Assembly: GCA_026874595.1 (NCBI GenBank)
Contig: CM049307.1
Span: 97,068,330-97,132,329, forward strand
DNA: 64,000 nt
From: Sipunculus nudus
Taxonomy: Eukaryota > Annelida > Sipuncula > Golfingiida > Sipunculidae
Direction: 5' to 3'
In this document: one piece after another, positions 25,501 through 33,109 of the stretch
How positions within the stretch are numbered: position 1 is the stretch's first letter
Layout: the number at the start of each line of letters is the position of its first letter
Notes under the pieces: generated by a model
What the model was told of the DNA's origin: nothing
The model's input: only the letters and a program-made list of their open reading frames with translations
Database searches by the model: none
Program-made: the position numbers and the translations under genes

Positions 25501-25795
25501 ACTTCACAATTTTCTTGAAGCATGACTATTACACACATATGATACATGTGCCCAAAGCCACTAAGTTTTTGCTTTTACTTTTTCCTGAAGCCAGATATTT
25601 TTTACGCAAGCGTCCGCGATGTAGTGACCTTCAATGTTACAGTTTTATTGGCATAAACTTTCCACCTATTACGTACAAATAATATTTCTTTCAGGTATCT
25701 CGAAGCGTTCGGCTGACGCTTGGGCCGCAAGGGAGGAATTCATTTTGAAGGAACACAACTGGGAGCAAAACTGGTTAAAGAACAGCTACAACTGA
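86..25795 (+). CDS. Secreted protein with three tandem Hedgehog/M15-peptidase-like (LAS-fold) domains, 18 exons, 949 aa
   Basis: Join 86-140, 4215-4307, 10668-10831, 11137-11310, 12043-12205, 12674-12818, 13026-13154, 14098-14180, 15117-15317, 15734-15903, 16565-16697, 18301-18654, 19112-19323, 19850-19970, 22136-22318, 23968-24158, 25116-25293, 25695-25795. Every junction is GT-AG, phases agree throughout, and the sum is 2850 nt. Residues 1-18 form a signal peptide. Domain 1 (about 70-185) has an SGF motif at 109-111 and VHVHM at 177-181. Domain 2 (308-412) has KLHVREAWDE at 337-346, SLHFEGRA at 361-368 and DHIYVAVKK at 404-412, closely resembling the Hedgehog signal domain. Domain 3 (about 480-595) has RGY at 512-514, KHSLGFAMHM at 530-539 and GLGFYGDGVYVDI at 574-586, resembling M15A peptidases. 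Zinc ligands are incomplete in all three, so binding or signalling is likelier than catalysis. R659-R663 is a furin-like site. The C-terminal part (664-949) is unrecognised. No Hint domain is present. The function and orthologue are unknown to me. Confidence 0.85.
141..4214 (+). other. Intron 1 (4.07 kb)
   Basis: AT-rich. It holds a (CT)n run at 173-206, a decayed MITE at about 1713-1901, and poly-TTA/TTC tracts at 3880-3965 and 4165-4200. A 156-codon open frame at 3253-3723 shows no recognisable protein and is treated as chance. Confidence 0.7.
1713..1901. mobile_element. Decayed MITE copy A
   Basis: The left end (cagtagc...cctgggggg) and right end (cgggatccgctcacag) are degenerate forms of the CAGGGGCGGATCC termini seen in better copies. 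The poly-G near the left end and poly-C toward the right end match the family layout. No clear target duplication remains. Confidence 0.5.
4215..4307 (+). CDS. Exon 2: N-terminal linker (residues 19-49)
   Basis: The acceptor follows a T-rich tract ending ttattcag, and the donor is ACAG|gtcagt. Phase 1 at both ends matches exons 1 and 3. It encodes a low-complexity acidic linker (TRFPSGEYLEPVDPTTIGGE...) with no recognised domain. The local GC is much higher than the flanking intron, which supports an exon. Confidence 0.75.
5797..5888. repeat. Compound microsatellite (TC)n(TA)n(TG)n
   Basis: Three dinucleotide runs follow one another without interruption. The apparent minus-strand ORF of TH and IY residues over it is an artefact. 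Confidence 0.95.
6165..6665. repeat. Duplicated segment in intron 2, copy 1
   Basis: It shares long diverged similarity with 7400-8300. Common anchors are ggtcaatgggtgc, gcattaatcaaacatgat, the aacacact stretch, the (TA)n run, and the closing ttgatttatttttcgt / ttgatctttatttcgt block. The offset is about 1.2 kb, rising after the TRIM element in copy 2. Confidence 0.65.
6535..6582. repeat. (TA)n microsatellite
   Basis: About 24 uninterrupted TA units lie within duplicated segment copy 1. Confidence 0.95.
7834..8203. mobile_element. TRIM-like element with tRNA-bearing terminal repeats
   Basis: Two direct repeats, 7834-7953 (120 bp) and 8074-8203 (130 bp), each begin TGTTACG and end CGTAACA, a perfect 7-bp inverted pair in the TG...CA form of LTRs. 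The 120-bp interior starts aaatgggagctagtcc, with TGG placed like a primer-binding site, and ends ttaagagggggtg, like a polypurine tract. Copy 1 lacks about 10 bases inside its tRNA-like part. Surrounding (TA)n prevents a clean target duplication. A dimer of some other tRNA-derived repeat is the alternative. Confidence 0.6.
8096..8169 (+). other. tRNA-like sequence inside the right terminal repeat
   Basis: The 74-nt segment begins GGACCGA and ends TCGGTCC, a perfect 7-bp acceptor-type stem. It contains an A-box-like TGGCAAAGCGGTTGG and a B-box-like GGATCGACTCC with a 5-bp T stem (CTGGG/CCCGG, one G-T). The anticodon stem does not pair properly, so it is a tRNA-derived relic rather than a working tRNA. 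The matching part of the left repeat (about 7856-7917) is more decayed. Confidence 0.6.
8356..8555. mobile_element. MITE copy B
   Basis: It begins CAGGGGCCGATCCAGG and ends GATCCGCTTCTG, imperfect inverted ends, with poly-G and poly-C runs between. It is flanked by CTAGC and CTACC, a 4-of-5 match for a 5-bp target duplication. It is non-coding. Confidence 0.7.
8560..8950. mobile_element. Fold-back (inverted-repeat) element, copy 1
   Basis: It is bounded by opposed motifs of the type ATTTCAGATTACCCC (left, near 8578-8594) and GGGTAATCTGA / GGGGGTAACCTG (right, near 8846 and 8930). The AT-rich interior includes a ctttggggaagt-like stretch and is shared with the copy at about 39125-39590. Confidence 0.65.
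10668..10831 (+). CDS. Exon 3: start of LAS-like domain 1
   Basis: Acceptor attttcag, donor TCG|gtgagt, phase 1 in and 0 out. It encodes residues 50-104. The segment YFRAHPVFLSCLQKIKNRL (80-98) is the amphipathic helix that precedes the SGY/SGF strand in M15-type domains. It lines up with YLRVDPKLTKCFDDVY of domain 3. Confidence 0.8.
11137..11310 (+). CDS. Exon 4: LAS-like domain 1, SGF strand and degenerate zinc motif
   Basis: Acceptor aatacag, donor TCG|gtgagt, phase 0/0. Residues 105-162. VSIVSGFKT (105-113) matches the VxVxSGYRS strand of M15A peptidases. The region that should hold HxxGxAxD reads YARSGCGATLRL (127-138), so the first His and the Asp ligand are missing. IAEAAISQCSLLF matches the helix LAVSAIDKCGPAF of domain 3. 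Confidence 0.8.
11311..12042 (+). other. Introns 4 and 5 (11311-12042, 12206-12673): nothing recognised
   Basis: These are AT-rich introns without a clear repeat or RNA gene. Intron 3 (10832-11136, 305 bp) is likewise plain. The coordinates given here cover intron 4; intron 5 is 12206-12673. Confidence 0.6.
12043..12205 (+). CDS. Exon 5: end of LAS-like domain 1 (VHVHM)
   Basis: Acceptor tttacag, donor ATTG|gtgggt, phase 0 in and 1 out. Residues 163-217. MRDIGIVIQQNSVHVHM matches the closing GxGxY...VHVDV strands of M15A peptidases, and the HVH pair (178, 180) that would supply the last zinc ligand is retained. After it comes a linker with one Trp-Cys. Confidence 0.8.
12674..12818 (+). CDS. 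Exon 6: inter-domain linker (residues 217-265)
   Basis: Acceptor tttgcag, donor AAAAG|gtgcat, phase 1 in and 2 out. The donor is weaker than its neighbours, but it is the only one that keeps phase with exon 7. It encodes an acidic, Ser/Asp-rich linker (DPVRTMDCDSFPALSPDGD...) and then a charged probable helix (SSLDEKIQRNQNDFKR). No domain is recognised. Confidence 0.75.
13026..13154 (+). CDS. Exon 7: cysteine-rich lead-in to the Hedgehog-like domain
   Basis: Acceptor gcaccag, donor CCAG|gtgagt, phase 2/2. Residues 265-308. It contains WCGSQGNPCVDCKAGYVG (285-302), a compact C-x6-C-x2-C cluster with an acidic DDSESS stretch before it. No counterpart in canonical Hedgehog proteins is obvious to me. 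Confidence 0.78.
13520..13970 (+). mobile_element. LINE (CR1/L2-like) 3' end: ORF2 C-terminus plus tail, in intron 7
   Basis: The frame at 13526-13786 reads TFKTLHGVSPGYIGDL, then RALRSAD, then GDRAFSLAAPTLWNNLPRG. This is the well-known C-terminal tail of ORF2 in CR1/L2-type non-LTR retrotransposons. It is followed by a 3' tail with gcgcaatataaatg and a short TAA repeat (about 13945-13968), the usual terminus for this group. It is truncated at its 5' end and lies in the host gene's sense orientation. Confidence 0.8.
14098..14180 (+). CDS. Exon 8: first helix of Hedgehog-like domain 2
   Basis: Acceptor gatttag, donor GGTG|gtaagt, phase 2 in and 1 out. Residues 308-336. RCADRQMAPRLYNNIVMLQ (308-326) corresponds to the RCKDKLNALAISVMN helix of Hedgehog signal domains, including the RC start and the spacing to the next strand. 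Confidence 0.82.
14181..15116 (+). other. Intron 8 with a (TAA)n microsatellite
   Basis: A clean (TAA)n run covers about 14481-14550. The rest is AT-rich with nothing recognised. Such a run often marks the tail of an old LINE or SINE, but no element body is visible upstream. Confidence 0.6.
15117..15317 (+). CDS. Exon 9: core of Hedgehog-like domain 2
   Basis: Acceptor tttacag, donor AAAA|gttagc (weak), phase 1/1. Residues 336-403. KLHVREAWDE (337-346) matches KLxVTEGWDE, and SLHFEGRA (361-368) matches the signature SLHYEGRA. The first zinc His is kept (H363). The Asp ligand (D148 in mouse SHH) is V370. Two of the acidic calcium ligands of this loop remain as E342 and D345; the third aligns with G347. 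Confidence 0.85.
15318..15733 (+). other. Introns 9 and 10: AT-rich, microsatellite at 16365-16465
   Basis: Intron 9 (15318-15733) shows nothing. Intron 10 (15904-16564) contains a (TATC)n run passing into (TA)n at about 16365-16465. No genes or elements are seen. Confidence 0.6.
15734..15903 (+). CDS. Exon 10: last strand of Hedgehog-like domain 2 and linker
   Basis: Acceptor ttctgcag, donor ATG|gtattt, phase 1 in and 0 out. Residues 403-459. DHIYVAVKK (404-412) matches AHIHCSVKA of Hedgehog, with the zinc ligand His183 replaced by Tyr407. No Cys-Phe autoprocessing site and no Hint domain follow; the chain continues as an acidic Pro-rich linker. Confidence 0.82.
16365..16465. repeat. (TATC)n/(TA)n microsatellite
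   Basis: A tetranucleotide run passes into a dinucleotide run with one ttta interruption, in intron 10. Confidence 0.95.
16565..16697 (+). CDS. Exon 11: start of LAS-like domain 3
   Basis: Acceptor tttccag, donor GACA|gtaagc, phase 0 in and 1 out. Residues 460-504. VRYLRVDPKLTKCFDDVYA (480-498) is the pre-strand helix of an M15A-type domain and resembles the equivalent part of domain 1, including one Cys at the same place. Confidence 0.8.
16698..18300 (+). other. Intron 11 with a long MITE relative
   Basis: The intron contains the MITE-like element at 17030-17381, described separately. The remainder (17400-18300) is AT-rich with no recognised element. Confidence 0.6.
17030..17381. mobile_element. 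Long member of the MITE family (copy C), possibly nested
   Basis: It starts CAGGGGCGGATATAG and ends CCGCCCCTG, flanked by GATAA and TATAA (4 of 5). Inside, a second terminus-like ctggatccgcgtctg at about 17322-17337 and a repeated block ending cttatgcatgac (near 17219 and 17294) suggest a longer variant or two nested copies. The open frames over it on both strands have no recognisable homology. Confidence 0.6.
18301..18654 (+). CDS. Exon 12: main body of M15A-like domain 3
   Basis: Acceptor cttttcag, donor GTCC|gtgagg, phase 1/1. Residues 504-622, the largest exon. VRVVRGYMTHSEQ (508-520) corresponds to VRVTSGYRSPEHN, KHSLGFAMHM (530-539) to the HxxGxAxD zinc motif with Asp replaced by H538, and GLGFYGDGVYVDI (574-586) to GxGYYxxxxVHVDV with the final His replaced by Y583. 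It ends in a very acidic stretch (DLDPDTDPEEME). The frame stays open past the donor to 18713, but only splicing joins it to exon 13. Confidence 0.82.
18655..19111 (+). other. Introns 12 and 13
   Basis: Intron 12 (18655-19111) has a (TA)n run at about 19013-19050. Intron 13 (19324-19849) shows nothing recognisable. Confidence 0.55.
19112..19323 (+). CDS. Exon 13: linker with furin-like site
   Basis: Acceptor tgctaag, donor GAG|gtagac, phase 1 in and 0 out. Residues 622-692. It contains ARRKRRAAG with R659-R663, a consensus proprotein-convertase site, and C673 and C682. An internal donor-like gtatgt about 35 bases into the exon also follows a GAG in phase 0. Use of it would remove the furin site in frame, so alternative splicing is possible. 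Confidence 0.72.
19850..19970 (+). CDS. Exon 14: charged helix and CxxxCxxC
   Basis: Acceptor gttttcag, donor ACAG|gtaaac, phase 0 in and 1 out. Residues 693-733. A charged amphipathic segment (NEQLKRKFLNRVKDNENQIR) is followed by CFGVCGTC (723-730), a probable disulphide knot or metal-binding turn. No family is recognised. Confidence 0.78.
21039..21241. mobile_element. MITE copy D
   Basis: It starts gagaagcggatcc and ends atcctggatcggcccctg. The interior has two poly-C runs and a cattagtc-like motif shared with copies E and F. It is flanked by TGTGG and AGTGG (4 of 5). Confidence 0.75.
21826..22080. repeat. Degenerate GACA/CAGA tract
   Basis: Irregular GACA, GACAGACA and AGACGGCC units occur over about 255 bp, in roughly 70-bp blocks (agagagctacaaaccctgaa and caaagatctaaaacccgacg open similar blocks). 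The tract is non-coding. Confidence 0.8.
22136..22318 (+). CDS. Exon 15: C-terminal cysteine region
   Basis: Acceptor atttaaag, donor ATTG|gtaggt, phase 1/1. Residues 733-794. It is rich in Trp and Cys (C743, W749, W752, C777, C783) and has an NIT glycosylation sequon at 760-762, consistent with a secreted protein. No family is recognised. Confidence 0.8.
22319..23967 (+). other. Intron 15 with a (TA)n run
   Basis: A (TA)n microsatellite lies at about 22507-22577. No other element, exon or RNA gene is recognised in this AT-rich intron. Confidence 0.55.
23968..24158 (+). CDS. Exon 16: C-terminal alpha/beta segment
   Basis: Acceptor cccacag, donor CAG|gtgagg, phase 1 in and 0 out. Residues 794-857. 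The predicted order is helix (SPVYELLNRLYAMHARG), strand (VKVWV), helix (DEAELSVLRSALQ). With exon 17 this resembles a shrunken alpha/beta domain. Confidence 0.8.
24159..25115 (+). other. Introns 16 and 17
   Basis: Intron 16 (24159-25115) has a G-rich tract around 24940-24970. Intron 17 (25294-25694) shows nothing recognised. Confidence 0.55.
25116..25293 (+). CDS. Exon 17: C-terminal alpha/beta segment, continued
   Basis: Acceptor gtggcag, donor CCGG|gtacgt, phase 0 in and 1 out. Residues 858-917. It contains the strand THVTIHVTDE and then a helix (KLDAVNDGLESMIAVW). The strand recalls the closing strand of LAS domains but lacks any paired zinc motif upstream, so I do not assign it. Confidence 0.8.
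25695..25795 (+). CDS. Exon 18: C-terminus and stop
   Basis: Acceptor ctttcag, phase 1 in. Residues 917-949, ending in KNSYN and TGA at 25793-25795. It contains SKRSADAW (a possible dibasic cut) and a hydrophilic Trp-containing tail with no membrane anchor, so the product is likely released rather than tethered. Confidence 0.82.
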
Positions 25796-26450
25796 TGTGA
25801 CCTACTCCAAACAGAGAACCTGACGATATATTTACACATTTGTTGTGAAATATGGATCATATATGTAGCATTATATATGAGAATGAACATATGAATATGT
25901 GATCGTTAAATAATTATCCACCTCACCGTCAGGAAGCCTGCAAGGCCCTTTCAATGAAAAAGAGAGACAATGTGATCTCTTTAAATTAAATGAAGTATGT
26001 GAGGAAGAGAACCATGTAGAACCAGCTAATCTCCCCTCCTGTGCTCGGTGGATATATTTAATATTGGGAAAAGACATCGGGAATGTCTTTGAGTTTGCAC
26101 ATATCACAAACAAAGCTAAACTCCATGTTTTTATGTATTTTTTATATATTTCAACCATTTATTCTTCGTACACACATATATTAAGCTTCATATTCTAAAA
26201 TATTCCCGGTACATATTATACATCCATATTTTGTAGTTGTATATTCTTCGGACCATTTGCTAAGACATGCATCACGTTTTCATGAGTGGAAACGACCCAA
26301 TTAATATTTTTCTGAAGACCAAAATTTGCTGACCATGCACTTATGGAACCATCTTTACGTGCGAGTCGCTGTGTCAAAGCAGTAAAATTAAAAAAAAAGT
26401 GTATCTGAAATGCAGATCATTGTATCAATAAAATGCTCGCAAAGGTGCTA
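25796..26450 (+). other. Probable 3' UTR with polyadenylation signal
   Basis: The AT-rich tract after the stop has a canonical AATAAA at 26427-26432, followed by T/G-rich sequence around 26455-26480 that could be the downstream element. The exact end is not determined. Confidence 0.5.
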
Positions 26451-28409
26451 GGCAGTATATTTTATCTGTTTAGTGTATTTTTATATAAAATGGAAGGTAA
26501 CATATTGGTTTTTGTGTAGGAAAACTGCGTTGGCATCTCCTGCAGATAAAATGTTAGTTGTATGTCATATTAGTTCTATATGCACATATATAAATGTTAA
26601 AAGCATGCTGCTTATCATTAAATGGTAAAGCAATATTTGTATACCTGTATAACTTTGGCAATTGCTGTGTGTGTGCGAGTGTGTGTGTGTGTGTTTGAGA
26701 GAGCGAGAGAGAGACAGAGACAGAGAGAAAATTTCAATTTAATTTAACTTTTGAAATGGGTATGGTGATTGCACCATTAAACTGAAATATACTGGAAGAT
26801 GAGTTTTAATGGTTTGCAGCCATAGCTTGGAGTACTTGCGGGACTTCTGAGAGAATATTGCTAAACCGTCAGATAAAAGAAATTCAAACAGATTTCCGCT
26901 AGATGGAGCTCTTTCGCCGGAGTATAGTAAAGTACCCATTAATGATTTGGGACATTCCGGATGATCGTTGCATTGCCGATCAGGCATCGGGTATACGTAC
27001 GGTAAAATGACACACCATAAATATGGATTCAGTATTTTCCGGAAACTGCTAGGTTGTTATGTCTGTCAGGTACTGTATCAACAACGGTAATAACTAGATG
27101 TAATGTCACTTAGAAGAAGTTTCAGGTAGCAACAAGGAATTATTACGTAAATCTTTAAGGTAATCTAGGGCAGCTTATTATGAATTTATATTAAACGATT
27201 CTTTACCATTGGCCAATTTCTTTATCCCAGCCGAAGCCCATGGCTATTCATTGTTATGACGGGCTGCCGTTGTTCAAAAGCTGACCTGTGATTCAACCAT
27301 GGAGTTGGTGAATCGTGAACTTGTGTTGAACACAGGAACGTTTAATGATGACCATGGTTGCGGTATACATGTCAGGTACACATGGGCCCACACGTTATTT
27401 CTAATTTTAGCTTATATATTTTTATATGTTATTCCTTGGCCCCTATTCAATTCAGTCAGTCAAATGACCCAAGCACCAACTTAAGTTCAGAACCTCAGCA
27501 TCATGCCTTCATTTGGCTGAAATAATTATGTTATATCAAAATAAACAGGAAGACGTTTGGGATTGGCCAGTGATACGTCACAACGTAGGGTGAAACATAC
27601 CGGAGCCGGGAAACGGACACGTGTTCATTTCATCGTCTGTAACTGGATGAAATAGTCAAACACACAGGAATACACATGCACAAAGTTAAAAAAAAAAGTA
27701 AAGGAAGAACGATTGGAAATAAGCTTGATAACATTAAAGACCAATGTTAAGAGATGTGGGTCAAACTTACAGAATATTGTCCATAACGTTAATCAAAGCT
27801 ATATTTCACGTTCTCAAAGAACACAAACTGTACACGTGCCAGTGATGTGGTCCAGCGTACACCATCCGTGTCCGAGTGCAAGTCCAAGCCACTCGAGTCC
27901 ATGTGCTAACGTCCTTTATACGCACAAAACATATCGAACATGGATTCTTCAATATTTTAGTTTTTCAAACTGAAAATATGTATAATGAAAAGGCCACTGT
28001 AATCTTAATGGAACCTCATATATATCGACTAGATGGTTACCATTCTGATAAAAAAAAAAAAACACGTAAATTGATAAATAAGGTGGACTACAGATTAAGA
28101 TTTAATAGATGTCTGGAGAGAGTTTAATCCTAATGTTCAAATGAAACATGGTCACGTAATAATCCAGCCTTTAAAGCAGGCAGATTGGATTATTTCTTTA
28201 TGTCGTGGCTCGATTCTGTGACCGTCCACTGTTGGTTTAAAAGTCACGCAAGTTGTGTTGTTTAAACACGTTTATTTTCACATAAATCTTACACCCAACT
28301 CGGCGGACCGGTTCTCTTTCGACTTCCGCCCAGCCTTGTTCTCCGCAAAAATCCCAGAATAAGGCCAAAATAAAAAAAAGGTTTGGTTCTCAGGCACTTT
28401 TTTTTCAGA
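26451..28409. other. Intergenic DNA, nothing recognised
   Basis: It holds GT- and GA-rich runs at about 26665-26725. A short stretch rich in gagtcc/gtccgag around 27850-27905 also occurs near 38890-38985 and 49090-49235. Short frames such as 27713-27973 and 27876-28127 have no recognisable product. Confidence 0.5.
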
Positions 28410-31400
28410 AATCAATGCGGGCTATAGTCATGGTCCATTGTCCGTCGTCCGTCCGTCTGTCTGTCCGTCCGTCCGTCCGTCTGTCTGTCTGTCCGTCTGG
28501 ATGTCCGTCCGTAAGACTGGCACGTTTCGACACCGTTGGACCTACGAATCTGAATTTCGGCATACAGTTAGATGTCCCCATAATCTCCTACCATGCCAAA
28601 AATTGGGTCAATAGGACTTCGTTCCCCTGAGATATTAAGGAAAAACCTCAATTTATTATTAGAAATCTATTTTCACACTTCAGAACTGCCTAATATCAAA
28701 ACCACTCATCTGGTTTTCTTCATATTTACCATAAATATTCCTCTATATAGTTCCTATGTACATGCCAGATATTAAGTCAGTATTATATAATTTAAAAAAG
28801 TTATGGGCCCAAACATAATGGACTTTATAAAAAAATCAGGAAGATATTTGGTCACTTAAGACCAAAAGTGTTAAAGGTAGGGACTTTTTTTTCCAGTAAT
28901 ACAGCTTTAATTAATCAAAATTTAATTGTATACCAAAAATTAGATCAAAATTTGTTAAATTTTTTTAAATATTGGCAAAAATATAAAATTGGTACCTTAA
29001 ATTTTGCCCAACTTTGGCCATGGCACGTTTTTTTCCTGTAAGTACTGTGGATTTAATTTTCACACCATGTATACATAAGGATTTAATCTGTTAAAATCTG
29101 AAATTTGAAAATAAAAGCTGCAAAATTAGGCTAGTTATTGAATTTTTTTGGAGGCTCTTGTTGTTTTCCCTTACATTGTCAAGCAGTCCACTTTGATGAC
29201 TGTAGGTCATTCAGTGCACATCTCTATGCTCCCCAGGCTGTTGACATATTTTTAGATGTCCCAAAAATCTCCTACCATACCAAAAATTGGGTCATTAGGA
29301 CTTTGTTCCTTCGAGATATCATGGAAAAAAAACTCTGTTTTCCATAAAAAAAAAGCCATTGTTACACTTCAAGGCTGCCTAATATCAAAACCACTGATCT
29401 GTTTTTGATCGTATTTAGTATTCACATTCTTTTATACATTTTCTATGAACATACCAAAAATTAGGTCAGTATTGGGTATTATTTTGAAGTTATGGGCCAA
29501 AACAGAATGCAATTTTTTTAAAAATCAGGAAATATATTTACTCACCTAACATGAGAATTGCTGAACCTAGAGACTTTTTTTCAGGAATATAACTTTATTT
29601 AATCAAGATTCAATTGTTTACCCAAAATTAGATCTGAATTTTGCAAATTTTTCAAGTTATTAGCATAAATAAAAAATCAATACCTTAAATTTTGTCCAAC
29701 TTTGGCACTGTTGATTTAATTTTCCCAGCATAAATGCATAAGGATTTAATCTTTTAAAATCTGAACTTTTAAAAGAAATTGATTGGAATGAATAGATTTA
29801 TTCATGTTTTCATACACCATGTCAAGTGTTGTTTACATCTAGCCCACCTAGTAGTACAGCCTTCACTTGCATTATGTAACCCACCCCAGGCAACTTACCT
29901 TGGCCCAGCTTGGCCACTACTAGCAGGCTTCCCCTCTGCCATGCACTCATCCCCCCCCCCCCAGCTGGTGCATAAACTAGATGAATGTTATAATTTTCCT
30001 GTATTTTATTTTATTCTTGGACATGCTACATTTTAGAGTTTGTATTGAACCACCAGGGTTACAATGATTAAAGTGTACATTTAATTGTGTCCACAAAGTG
30101 GTGTATTGCTGTGAAAGTGTGGATGTTCATGAGATAAGTAACTCCTTACTTCAGAAGAGTAAAAACTTCACCAGGTGTGAAATTGACTATTAATTCCAGT
30201 AATTAATTGAAACTGGGATAGTAATTAGCACAATGATATTGTTTGTCCCTCATTCAACCAACAGTGTGTATACTTTATTTGAAAAGATGTTCTATTTTAT
30301 CAAATTTACTTTTATTTTATTTTGGTGAATAAAATTAAGCATGTCCTGAAAACTCCAATGTGCAAAACTTTTAAATAGTGATTCAAGTAATATTCTTGTA
30401 GATGCCATGTTGTGGCATTATTTTTTTTTTTAAATCAGTTTAAACATTTATGATTTAAAAACAATAAAATATATGTGTATGCATAATATGACCCAATGTT
30501 TTTTACTCTGTATATATAATGATTGCAACTTTTGCAACAATTCAAATATTTTAACTTATATTTTCAGGTTTTTAAATTAAAAATTTATAAACCTGTAAAT
30601 AAAAAAATGATTCAGATAAAAACTTCTTAATGGAAAAAAGTGGATCTGCTTAAAAAAATAGGATTATATATAAACTTAAATGCATTATTCTGTTGAAAGT
30701 GAAATAAAGGTATTAGTCCATTCTGTCCACTTGCCTGTCCATCTGTAAATTTTCGTATGCAACACAGTATCTCAAAACTTTTACTGTTTTTCTTCATGAC
30801 AGTCTTGTCAAAGTATTAGTTTGCAATCATATATTTAGAACTTTACTATAACCAAGTAGGAGGGCCCCTTTCCTCTTAGCTTTTCATATTCTTATATAAA
30901 TGAAAAACATTACAATAGAATATTTCTACATCAACCTTCGTGCTGCCCTCACTTTTCCCTTCTCCGAACCTCATCCCAAAGTCAGCCTCAGTAAGCAAGA
31001 ACAAGATGAATCAGATATATTCATACTTTAATATTTTGTATAACTATTCGTCCATAGGTACCTATGTACATGCCAGAAATTATGTCATATTGTGTAATAT
31101 GTAGACATAGTGGGCATCACAATAATGTACCTTGTCAAGACTAAAGAGATATTGTGTCATACAGTCACTTATTCATAAATCACTTCATCAGCATAGTTAA
31201 TCATAACATCATATCTGTCAAATTGAACGCTTGCAGACTACCATACACTTTAGATCCTTCAACAAATAGCCTTATCATCATTCTACTACTGCTTATTACT
31301 GCTGTCATTGCATTCATATTTGCTCAAATATATCACAATTACAACCCCTCCTAAATAAATAAAAAATGAACCACTTTATTTGACTCTATTAATCCATCAG

Positions 31401-31570
31401 TCAGATAATTTCATTTATCATTTACTCACATATTACATTACATTCCTTTATAACAGCCCAACATGTACATGATATACATAAGCTTTATCGACTCGATATA
31501 GTATCACAGTTGAGAAACATTTATAGTCCAATCACGATCAGCTGAGCGCCGTGACCCATGGGTCCCTTGT
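28410..31570. repeat. Large dispersed-repeat block with a ~690-bp internal tandem duplication
   Basis: It opens with a (CCGT)n/(CTGT)n run at about 28442-28510. The segment 28565-29125 is repeated at 29249-29775. Shared anchors are ctaccatgccaaaaattggg / ctaccataccaaaaattggg and ctgcctaatatcaaaaccac. The region after 30700 again has a gtccacttgcctgtccatctg start and ends near 31540-31570 in gctgagcgccgtgacccatg and cccttgttt. No coding capacity is seen. Confidence 0.65.
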
Positions 31571-32340
31571 TTATATTTATTTGTTTGGTATGTTTTGAAA
31601 AAATGTCAAATGATAAGGGAAAAGCATGATAATAACAGATTTATTTTCCTAAACAAGTAAAAGCACTACATAATAAAGGAAATTGTATGATTTTATCTTC
31701 TTGAAAGAAATGTCCGAGCGGCTGCAGCTCATAATTGGTAAGTTTCTATTAAAAATCTAAATAAAAATTTTTGATGCGGGGGTTTAAAATTGATGCGTGC
31801 GGTGCATAAGAACCATATCTTTTATTTTTTTTTGGCCTAATAAAAAGAAAATACAAATCGCTCTTCGTACCCCAGTACCTACAACATACAAAATCATACG
31901 AGGTATACGAAATGAATTAACTACATACAAGGATAGTTACCTGCCACAATAAAAACAAGTGCAGACACAGAGAAATTACATTCAACCCCCGACATTAATA
32001 TCATTAGGACTTGTTGGTTTCATTAATGCATATTTATATATAGTCCCAGGTTATAAACAGACTACAGGGGTATTGATTTAGGTTTTAAGAATCCTCACAG
32101 TGCTAGAGGACCTGTATTTTAGAAATTTAATAATTCACTATTATATTATTATGTTACATAAAATATTTATTTTAAATACAAAAGCAGATAACAAAAAAGC
32201 AAATCCTTCCCTGCTGTGATTACTATAAAAATAGCCATCAGAGGATCAACAATTAATTATACTTCTCAATAAAAAAAAGATTTTGAAAATTACTGATTTA
32301 GAAAATGAAATAAAATAGACTTAAGAATTATCAAACTTAG
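31571..32340. other. AT-rich intergenic DNA, nothing recognised
   Basis: No ORF of note, RNA gene or clear repeat is visible here. Confidence 0.5.
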
Positions 32341-32344
32341 ACGA

Positions 32345-32950
32345 AAAACACTTTGAATCTGTTAAAATTAATTAATAAAGAGAGAAATCAACAAAATATT
32401 TTCTTTAACTTTAGACAGGTATCTATAATAGGTAAGTCATATAAATTAGATGTTAATGGTAAGACAGTCCTTGATCAGAGAGAAATTATGAAAGGAGAGG
32501 AACATTATATCAAAAAGTTATACTCTTCTAATTTTGAATACAATGCAAATGATCTCAATATCTCCTAGACCAGAAGCGAATCCAGGGAGGTCCAGGGGGT
32601 CCGGACCCCCCTTTTTCATCAGAAATAACGTTTTGTAAGGGCTTCAGAATAAATTTTGGGGCCCGGACCCCACTTTTCCAGACCTGGGGACCTTTTTTTA
32701 GGGTTTTCATTAGTCTTCCTGAGTTGGACCCCCCCCCCCCCTTTCCTAAATCCTGGATCCGCCCCTGTAGACAAATATCAGATTAACATGCCCAAGACTG
32801 ACATAACACGGTCTGAAAGAAATAAATGATGTAGAAACACTTTTAAGGTTAAACACGAAGAAAAAATGGAAAATCTGCAGGCAGTGATGGACTTACTACT
32901 GAATTTTATAGATTCTGTTGGAAAGATATCTGAATCTGATTTAATACCTT
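32345..32950 (+). mobile_element. L1/Tx1-like LINE fragment (ORF2 linker and start of reverse transcriptase), disrupted
   Basis: The frame at 32353-32568 reads NIFFNFRQVS...VNGKTVLDQREI...IKKLYSS, the linker between endonuclease and reverse transcriptase in L1-like elements (FFNLE...fYxxLYxS). After the MITE, about 32860-32932 reads NGKSAGSDGLTTEFYRFCWK, the RT entry motif seen as KSPGSDGLTxEFYKxFW in L1-type ORF2. Stops and frame changes show that it is dead. Only about 400 bp of the element remains. Confidence 0.75.
32571..32767. mobile_element. MITE copy E, with exact 5-bp target duplication
   Basis: It starts CAGAAGCGAATCCAGG and ends CCTGGATCCGCCCCTG. It is flanked by TAGAC on both sides (32566-32570 and 32768-32772). 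It splits an L1-like LINE fragment, so it inserted after that LINE. It is the best-defined member of the family. Confidence 0.85.
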
Positions 32951-33024
32951 AATTAATTCTCCATCTAGTGCAATGCAATGCTTGCTTACAGTAATTATTT
33001 CATTATTCCTTCATTAAGTCTTAT

Positions 33025-33105
33025 TAACAAAGTGCTTTTGAACATGTTATATGCATGGAATTAGCGCTATATAAACATAGTATAATAATAATAATAATAA
33101 TAATT
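33025..33105 (+). mobile_element. 3' tail of a LINE or SINE
   Basis: The sequence ggaattagcgctatataaac followed by (TAA)n is the typical 3' terminus of CR1/L2-type elements and matches in layout the tail in intron 7 (gcgcaatataaatg plus TAA repeat). No element body is recognised directly upstream. Confidence 0.6.
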
Positions 33106-33109
33106 AGAA

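Noticed and set aside
86-25795. Calling the gene a true Hedgehog orthologue
   Set aside because: Only the middle domain is Hedgehog-like; zinc ligands are missing, there is no Hint domain or Cys-Phe cleavage site, and extra LAS-like domains flank it.
86-25795. Calling the protein an active D-Ala-D-Ala or other M15 peptidase
   Set aside because: No domain has a full His/Asp/His zinc set, so catalysis is not supported.
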